Shown here: positions 5,848-8,376 of the stretch, piece by piece
Numbering within the stretch: the stretch's first letter is position 1
How the letters are laid out: the number at the start of each line of letters is the position of its first letter
Origin: Klebsiella pneumoniae
GTDB lineage: Bacteria > Pseudomonadota > Gammaproteobacteria > Ga0077536
Assembly (NCBI GenBank): GCA_945873015.1
Contig: CAMCBY010000165.1
Coordinates: forward strand, 1-8,376
DNA length: 8,376 bases
Direction: 5' to 3'
The notes under the pieces: generated by a model
The model's database searches: none
What the model was told of the DNA's origin: nothing
Seen by the model: the letters and a program-made list of their open reading frames with translations, nothing else
Translations under genes and position numbers: made by a program

Positions 5848-8232
5848 ATGACGCACTACGCCACCCGCTCTCGCCTACCGCACCGGCTGTGGTGGATGTT
5901 GCTCGCGAGCACCGTCGCCGAGGCCGACCAGTTGTCTATCGACGTCCAGACCACACAGTTCTTTTCCAACAAAGCGCCAGTCCAAGCCTTCGCGTCAGAC
6001 ACCATCAAATCCAATGTGGGCAATGCAAACGCCCTCGGCGCAAGCTTGATATCGAGCGGCAATCCGTACGCGGAAGGAGGATCATCGGCAAGCCTGACTG
6101 TCGATATCCCGTTCGCGGCCGACGCCAGCGACGTTGCCATCTCGGTGGCCGCTGAAATCGGACTCAACAGCTTCGCCTTCTACCCCAAGCGTCTCGGACT
6201 GCTCGGCAGCATCGAACTCGATTTCAGTGGCACGAATGTGGGGGCCACCGTGGCCATGCCCGGGGTATTCGGCCGCATCACCTTGGAGGATCACACTTCT
6301 GTGCCGCTCACACCCGGTCAGGTCATCCTGCAACTCGGTGGCGGACTGGACAATGTCAATGCAGCCGGCGCCTATAGCGGCCAGGGCACATTGAGTTATC
6401 GCTTCGACCTCGATCCGAATGTCACGCGGCGTACCCACTGGCAGGGTAGCAACGCCGAAGACAGGGCCATTGGCAGCGCCGCCAATTGGGTCGAAGCGCT
6501 GGCTCCGGACGCCACGACGCTCGCCGTGTTCGGTAAATTACCCGCCTCGCAGTCGCCCCGTATGACGCAATCAGCAGATTGGGCTGGCATCGTGGTCGAT
6601 GGCTCGGGCGCAGGTGTGAACCTCGATCTCGAAGGCCATACGCTGCGTCTCGGCGCCGCCCAGGTGCTGGAGGACAACTTCAGTGTGCTGGTCGGCGAGG
6701 AACGCTCAACCGACAATTTGTTGAGTTTCACCAATGGCACGGTCCTGGCCGAGAGCAATGTCCTGGTGCAGGCACGTACCCCGGGCGACGCCAGTGGCCG
6801 ATCCTCGTTCTTCGAAGTCGGCGCAGGCGCGACCGTGAATGTCGAAGGCATCGTCAGCGTCAGCAGGTTCTCCGGCACTCACGGCGTGGTGAGTGTGACG
6901 GGCGCTGACGCACGCTTGAATGCGCTCGGCTTTATTCTGGGCGTGGGCGGCGGCGGCGTGGCCGTGGTCGAAAACGGCGGTCGGCTTGAAATCGAGCAGT
7001 TGCTACAACTGGCGCAAGGCCCTGCCAGCTCGCTTATCGCACAGATGCTGGTCTCCGACCCTGGCTCGCACCTCGGTGTCAGTTCCTTCCAGCAAGGCAG
7101 TTCGCGCATCGACATCGGCGGCAGAAATCGCGGCGTGCTCACCATCGCGAACGGCGCGACGGCTGATTTCAATTCCACCGAGGTCACGCTCGGTGATGTC
7201 AAAGTCGCCAGTGCTTCGCAGTTGACCGTCACAGGACGCGGCACTGAGCTACGCGGTGGCACCTATAATCTCGGCCGTGGCACAACGCTCCAAGTGTTGG
7301 ATAAAGCGGAGCTACTCACTTTACGCGGTGCCGGCGTCGCGGTTGGCACCGACGCTCTATTCGAAGTCAATAATGCCACCGTCACGGCCGGCAGTCTGTT
7401 CATCGATGCGGGTCACGGCCAGGCACGTATTCTGAACGGCGGCCAGTTCAACGCGAGCGCTGAAATCCGCGTCAATCACACCGGCTCGCTGCTGATTGCC
7501 GAGCCCGGCAGCCGCCTGCAGGGCTTCGATTCGATGGTAGTCAACGGTGACTTGCTGGTCGGTAATGGCGCGACCGTACGGGGCGGCAGTCTCGACGTCG
7601 GCGGCGGCGGCCGCGTCATCATTGGCAATGGTGCAATGACGGTGAACGAATTCGACATGGCAGAGGGCGCCTTGATTGCCGATTCGTTGGCTTTTGCCGC
7701 TCCCCCCGATGGCGGTGGCGGCGGTGGTGGTGGTGGCGGAGACACTGCCCGTGTGGAGTCCTTTGCCTTCGTGGAAAGCGACTCGCCTGCTTTGTTTGAA
7801 GCCTCGCTGGCCAGCGCCACGCCATTGGGTTCGCTCATCGAAATCAACGGCAACGTCTCAATATCTGCCCCGGCGCGTGTGGTGCTGCATGTGTACGCAC
7901 CGGGTGATTTTGATCAGTTAATCGTCAACGGCAATTTGCATTTCAGCGGCACGCTGGAGCTGCTGTTCACGGATGGCTTTGCGCCGCTCAGCGGTGAGGT
8001 CTTTGACTTCATTCATGTCAGCGGCCTGTTCAGCGGTTTCGATCCAGCCCACGTATTGGTCGGCGGTCTGACGCCTGACTGGCGTTTCGATGCACATATC
8101 GGTGCTGACGGCCGCCTGCTGGTCACGAGTCTATCGGACGGTGTCAGCAGCGTGCCCCTGCCGGGCGGTGCAGCGCCCATGGCGCTGGTGCTGGCCGGTT
8201 TGTGGTGGCGTGGAAGACGACGCGCAGCGTGA
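5848..8232 (+). CDS. Exported beta-repeat protein with PEP-CTERM-like C-terminal sorting signal
   Basis: A 794-residue surface protein without cysteines. An N-terminal signal peptide has four basic residues, the core LWWMLLASTVA, and a likely cut after AEA (residue 26). Residues ~27-190 form a beta-rich domain. From ~198 (HWQGSNAEDRAIGSAANW) the sequence turns into short Gly/Asn/Val-rich beta-strand repeats (~285-620) of the kind shared by autotransporters and PEP-CTERM proteins (LTVSNGG-like turns such as VTGADARLNALG and VLTIANGATADF). A run of ten glycines (622-631) is a flexible linker to a C-terminal beta domain (~632-765) with DFDQLIVNGNLHFSGTLEL. The tail is VPLPG (769-773), a hydrophobic helix (774-787) and RGRRR (788-792). 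This is the three-part PEP-CTERM layout that exosortases recognise, with VPLP replacing VPEP. No autotransporter barrel is present. The likely role is as an extracellular matrix or adhesin-like protein. No exosortase is in the window. Confidence 0.82.
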   Translation: MTHYATRSRLPHRLWWMLLASTVAEADQLSIDVQTTQFFSNKAPVQAFASDTIKSNVGNANALGASLISSGNPYAEGGSSASLTVDIPFAADASDVAISVAAEIGLNSFAFYPKRLGLLGSIELDFSGTNVGATVAMPGVFGRITLEDHTSVPLTPGQVILQLGGGLDNVNAAGAYSGQGTLSYRFDLDPNVTRRTHWQGSNAEDRAIGSAANWVEALAPDATTLAVFGKLPASQSPRMTQSADWAGIVVDGSGAGVNLDLEGHTLRLGAAQVLEDNFSVLVGEERSTDNLLSFTNGTVLAESNVLVQARTPGDASGRSSFFEVGAGATVNVEGIVSVSRFSGTHGVVSVTGADARLNALGFILGVGGGGVAVVENGGRLEIEQLLQLAQGPASSLIAQMLVSDPGSHLGVSSFQQGSSRIDIGGRNRGVLTIANGATADFNSTEVTLGDVKVASASQLTVTGRGTELRGGTYNLGRGTTLQVLDKAELLTLRGAGVAVGTDALFEVNNATVTAGSLFIDAGHGQARILNGGQFNASAEIRVNHTGSLLIAEPGSRLQGFDSMVVNGDLLVGNGATVRGGSLDVGGGGRVIIGNGAMTVNEFDMAEGALIADSLAFAAPPDGGGGGGGGGGDTARVESFAFVESDSPALFEASLASATPLGSLIEINGNVSISAPARVVLHVYAPGDFDQLIVNGNLHFSGTLELLFTDGFAPLSGEVFDFIHVSGLFSGFDPAHVLVGGLTPDWRFDAHIGADGRLLVTSLSDGVSSVPLPGGAAPMALVLAGLWWRGRRRAA

Positions 8233-8233
8233 G

Positions 8234-8257
8234 CCGCAGGGCAGCACTGCCCCGCGG
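8234..8257. terminator. Hairpin between convergent genes, possible bidirectional terminator
   Basis: CCGC, A, GGGCAG, CA, CTGCCC, C, GCGG forms a 10-bp stem with one A/C mismatch. It begins one base after the stop codon of the + strand gene and ends 13 nt before the stop codon of the - strand gene. The position suits a shared terminator. No T-run follows on either strand, so intrinsic termination would be weak and the structure may instead protect 3' ends. Confidence 0.35.
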
Positions 8258-8270
8258 CGTTGACTGCGGG

Positions 8271-8376
8271 TCAAATCTTGAGCTTGCGCCGCTCGCCGTT
8301 ACTCACCACATGCGCCGCCGTCGGCGTGTTGAAGTGCGCGGCCAGCATCCAGATATCCTGGTCGGTCAGTTTGTCG
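8271..8376 (-). CDS. C-terminal end of an unidentified protein, cut by the window edge
   Basis: The - strand frame is open from the right edge to a TGA stop at 8271-8273 and gives 34 residues: DKLTDQDIWMLAAHFNTP, then TAAHVVSNGERRKLKI. Codon choice is like that of the neighbouring genes, and the gene faces the previous one with a hairpin between. The LTDQDIWMLAAHF segment faintly resembles the last helix of c-type cytochromes, where a 'sDeDI..lAaYf' pattern is common. The heme-binding part would lie outside the window, so I do not assign a function. Confidence 0.6.
   Translation of the reverse strand, partial: DKLTDQDIWMLAAHFNTPTAAHVVSNGERRKLKI

Noticed and set aside
5573..5851. 92-codon + strand frame across the family-2 repeat pair
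   Set aside because: It translates the end of the beta subunit out of frame and both palindromes. It has no ribosome binding site and no coding character.
7476..7853. - strand frame with a proline run opposite the ten-glycine tract
   Set aside because: The polyproline is only the complement of the glycine codons in the exported protein. There is no start context or family similarity.

Overview
The window is GC-rich, densely coded DNA that looks like a gammaproteobacterial chromosome (inference). The grounds are the codon bias, the palindromic REP-like repeats at gene borders, a surface protein with a PEP-CTERM-like tail, and the types of catabolic and redox genes. I see no plasmid, phage or CRISPR signature and no RNA gene. 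All six complete genes lie on the + strand; a seventh enters from the right edge on the - strand.

Layout. Bases 1-263 are non-coding and hold a pair of REP-like palindromes. The first is split at its exact centre by a 143-bp MITE-like insertion with 18-bp terminal inverted repeats and a 4-bp TTCA target duplication. Next come a luciferase-like (LLM class) flavin oxidoreductase (264-1322) and a small glycine-zipper lipoprotein (1411-1818). A second REP pair of the same family lies at 1841-1950. It precedes a FrnE-like DsbA-family oxidoreductase (2009-2656), followed 9 nt later by a GT11-type fucosyltransferase-like protein with an unusual C-terminal extension (2666-3823). A good sigma70-like promoter overlaps the stop codon of that gene and should drive the alpha and beta subunits of a Rieske ring-hydroxylating oxygenase (3890-5155 and 5155-5628, coupled by a 1-nt overlap). 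A third inverted REP pair, of a different sequence family, starts at the beta-subunit stop codon (5625-5702). After it comes a 794-residue exported beta-repeat protein with a C-terminal PEP-CTERM-like anchor (5848-8232). It converges on the C-terminal 34 codons of an unidentified - strand gene (8271-8376), with a hairpin between them.

How the genes fit together. The alpha and beta subunits form one enzyme, most like salicylate 5-hydroxylase, anthranilate dioxygenase and terephthalate dioxygenase components. It needs a ferredoxin and/or reductase that the window does not encode. The LLM flavoenzyme and the FrnE-like protein could belong to related small-molecule chemistry, but nothing in the sequence proves a shared pathway. 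The PEP-CTERM-like protein would need an exosortase encoded elsewhere.

Most interesting signal. Two sequence-unrelated palindrome families share one blueprint: a GTGG or GTAG header, an 8-bp arm starting with GT, a 2-nt centre, the complementary arm, and an ATT tail. Both occur as inverted pairs between genes. One copy was hit by a small transposon at its exact centre. This resembles REP/BIME elements mobilised by RAYT-type (TnpA-REP) transposases, but no such gene is present here.
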